A stretch of DNA of 64,000 nt from Dyadobacter sp. MSC1_007 (GTDB taxonomy: Bacteria > Bacteroidota > Bacteroidia > Cytophagales > Spirosomataceae): assembly GCF_023667495.1 (NCBI RefSeq), contig NZ_JAMOZL010000007.1:310001-374000 (forward strand), read 5' to 3'. Each line of letters opens with the position of its first letter. The first letter of the stretch is position 1. This document shows positions 63,603 to 64,000 of this stretch, piece by piece. Position numbers and translations under genes: made by a program. The notes under the pieces were generated by a model that was given only the letters and a program-made list of their open reading frames with translations, was not told where the DNA came from and searched no databases.

Positions 63603-64000
63603 TTATGCGTTGTATGCCCATTTCAGGTACATCGCGCCCCAGGTAAAGCCCCCACCGAAAGCGGCCAGTATCAGATTATCTCCCTTTTTAAGTTGTGATT
63701 CATAATCCCACAGGCAAAGCGGAATGGTTGCTGCTGTGGTATTTCCGTATTTATGTATATTCATCATCACCTTATCCATCCCAACGCCCATCCGGTTCGC
63801 AGTTGCTTCGATGATCCGGCGATTGGCCTGATGAGGCACGAGCCACGCAACGTTACCGCTGTTCAGGCCGTTGCGGTCCATAATGTCGGCAGCGATGTCG
63901 GCCATGTTGGTTACCGCGAATTTAAATACCTGTGCACCGTCCTGGTACACATAATGCAATTTGTTATCGATCGTTTCGTGGGTAGGCGGGTAGCGGCTCC
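63603..64000 (-). CDS. fabH: 3-oxoacyl-ACP synthase III (FabH), N-terminally cut by window edge
   Basis: The C-terminal 130 or so residues are present; the frame runs off the right end of the window. Seen: [20 protein letters not shown], then [20 protein letters not shown] with the catalytic His, [20 protein letters not shown] with the catalytic Asn, and [15 protein letters not shown] at the end. Starts fatty-acid synthesis by condensing acetyl-CoA with malonyl-ACP. First visible gene of the fabH-efp-accB-accC cluster; the Cys-containing half lies outside. Confidence 0.95.
   Translation of the reverse strand, partial: SRYPPTHETIDNKLHYVYQDGAQVFKFAVTNMADIAADIMDRNGLNSGNVAWLVPHQANRRIIEATANRMGVGMDKVMMNIHKYGNTTAATIPLCLWDYESQLKKGDNLILAAFGGGFTWGAMYLKWAYNA

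Overview
The window looks like chromosomal DNA from a Bacteroidota bacterium of the order Cytophagales, most like Dyadobacter and relatives. This is inferred from protein families, not from a search. Pointers are a type IX secretion C-terminal sorting domain on a secreted glycosidase-like protein, Bacteroidota-type domains (DUF5777, DUF6702, DUF5618, DUF349), a fabH-efp-accB-accC order, ECF sigma factors with a trans-envelope anti-sigma partner, weak Shine-Dalgarno sites and TAnnTTTG-like -7 boxes. No tRNA or rRNA gene is complete in the window.

Layout. 1-7.1 kb: a minus-strand cobalamin riboswitch whose gene lies off the left edge, a DMT transporter, a periplasmic thioredoxin-like protein, a HicAB pair with a frameshifted toxin, prfA, a lipoprotein, a Uma2 nuclease, a secreted SAM hydrolase, an aldo/keto reductase and a small zinc-ribbon protein. 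7136-10966: an intact 3.8-kb IS1595/ISXO2-type transposon with perfect 25-bp terminal inverted repeats and an 8-bp target duplication. Besides the transposase it carries two tiny genes coupled to the transposase, an unknown 267-aa protein paired with a PIN-domain protein, a 52-aa gene, and a tRNA-3'-end-like sequence that acts as a terminator. 11-29 kb: mostly housekeeping and envelope genes (short ssb, xylB with a palindromic operator, M28 peptidase, ispE, cox3-like, AraC regulator, acyltransferase, OmpA/PD40 protein, LOG protein, mpl, T9SS cargo, ettA, DUF349).

28-37.5 kb: a hexuronate catabolism region: LacI regulator, orphan ECF sigma factor, uxuA, uxaC, kdgK, kdgA and, in opposite orientation, uxaB. 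Together these feed glucuronate and galacturonate into KDG, KDPG and then pyruvate plus glyceraldehyde 3-phosphate, but uxuB and uxaA are not in the window. 37.5-46 kb: lon, a DUF6702 protein with tandem repeats inside its signal-peptide coding region, rseP, a membrane-anchored MutS homologue and an MsbA-like exporter. 46.2-50.5 kb: an apparent operon of an ECF sigma factor, a dual-membrane-spanning anti-sigma/beta-barrel fusion, a Rieske lipoprotein, a DUF5777 barrel and a YceI protein, preceded by a candidate autoregulated ECF promoter. 50.5-64 kb: a large GH2 beta-galactosidase with a Lys/Arg-rich tail, coaX, a GGCT-like protein, a conserved protein of unknown function, a divergent Nramp-like transporter, a Tat-exported Gfo/Idh/MocA oxidoreductase, HigBA, DUF5618 and the accC-accB-efp-fabH fatty-acid/translation cluster.

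The parts most worth following up are the transposon cargo (unknown protein plus PIN protein), the sigma/anti-sigma trans-envelope operon, and the in-frame repeat tracts around 40.7 kb and 47.1 kb.
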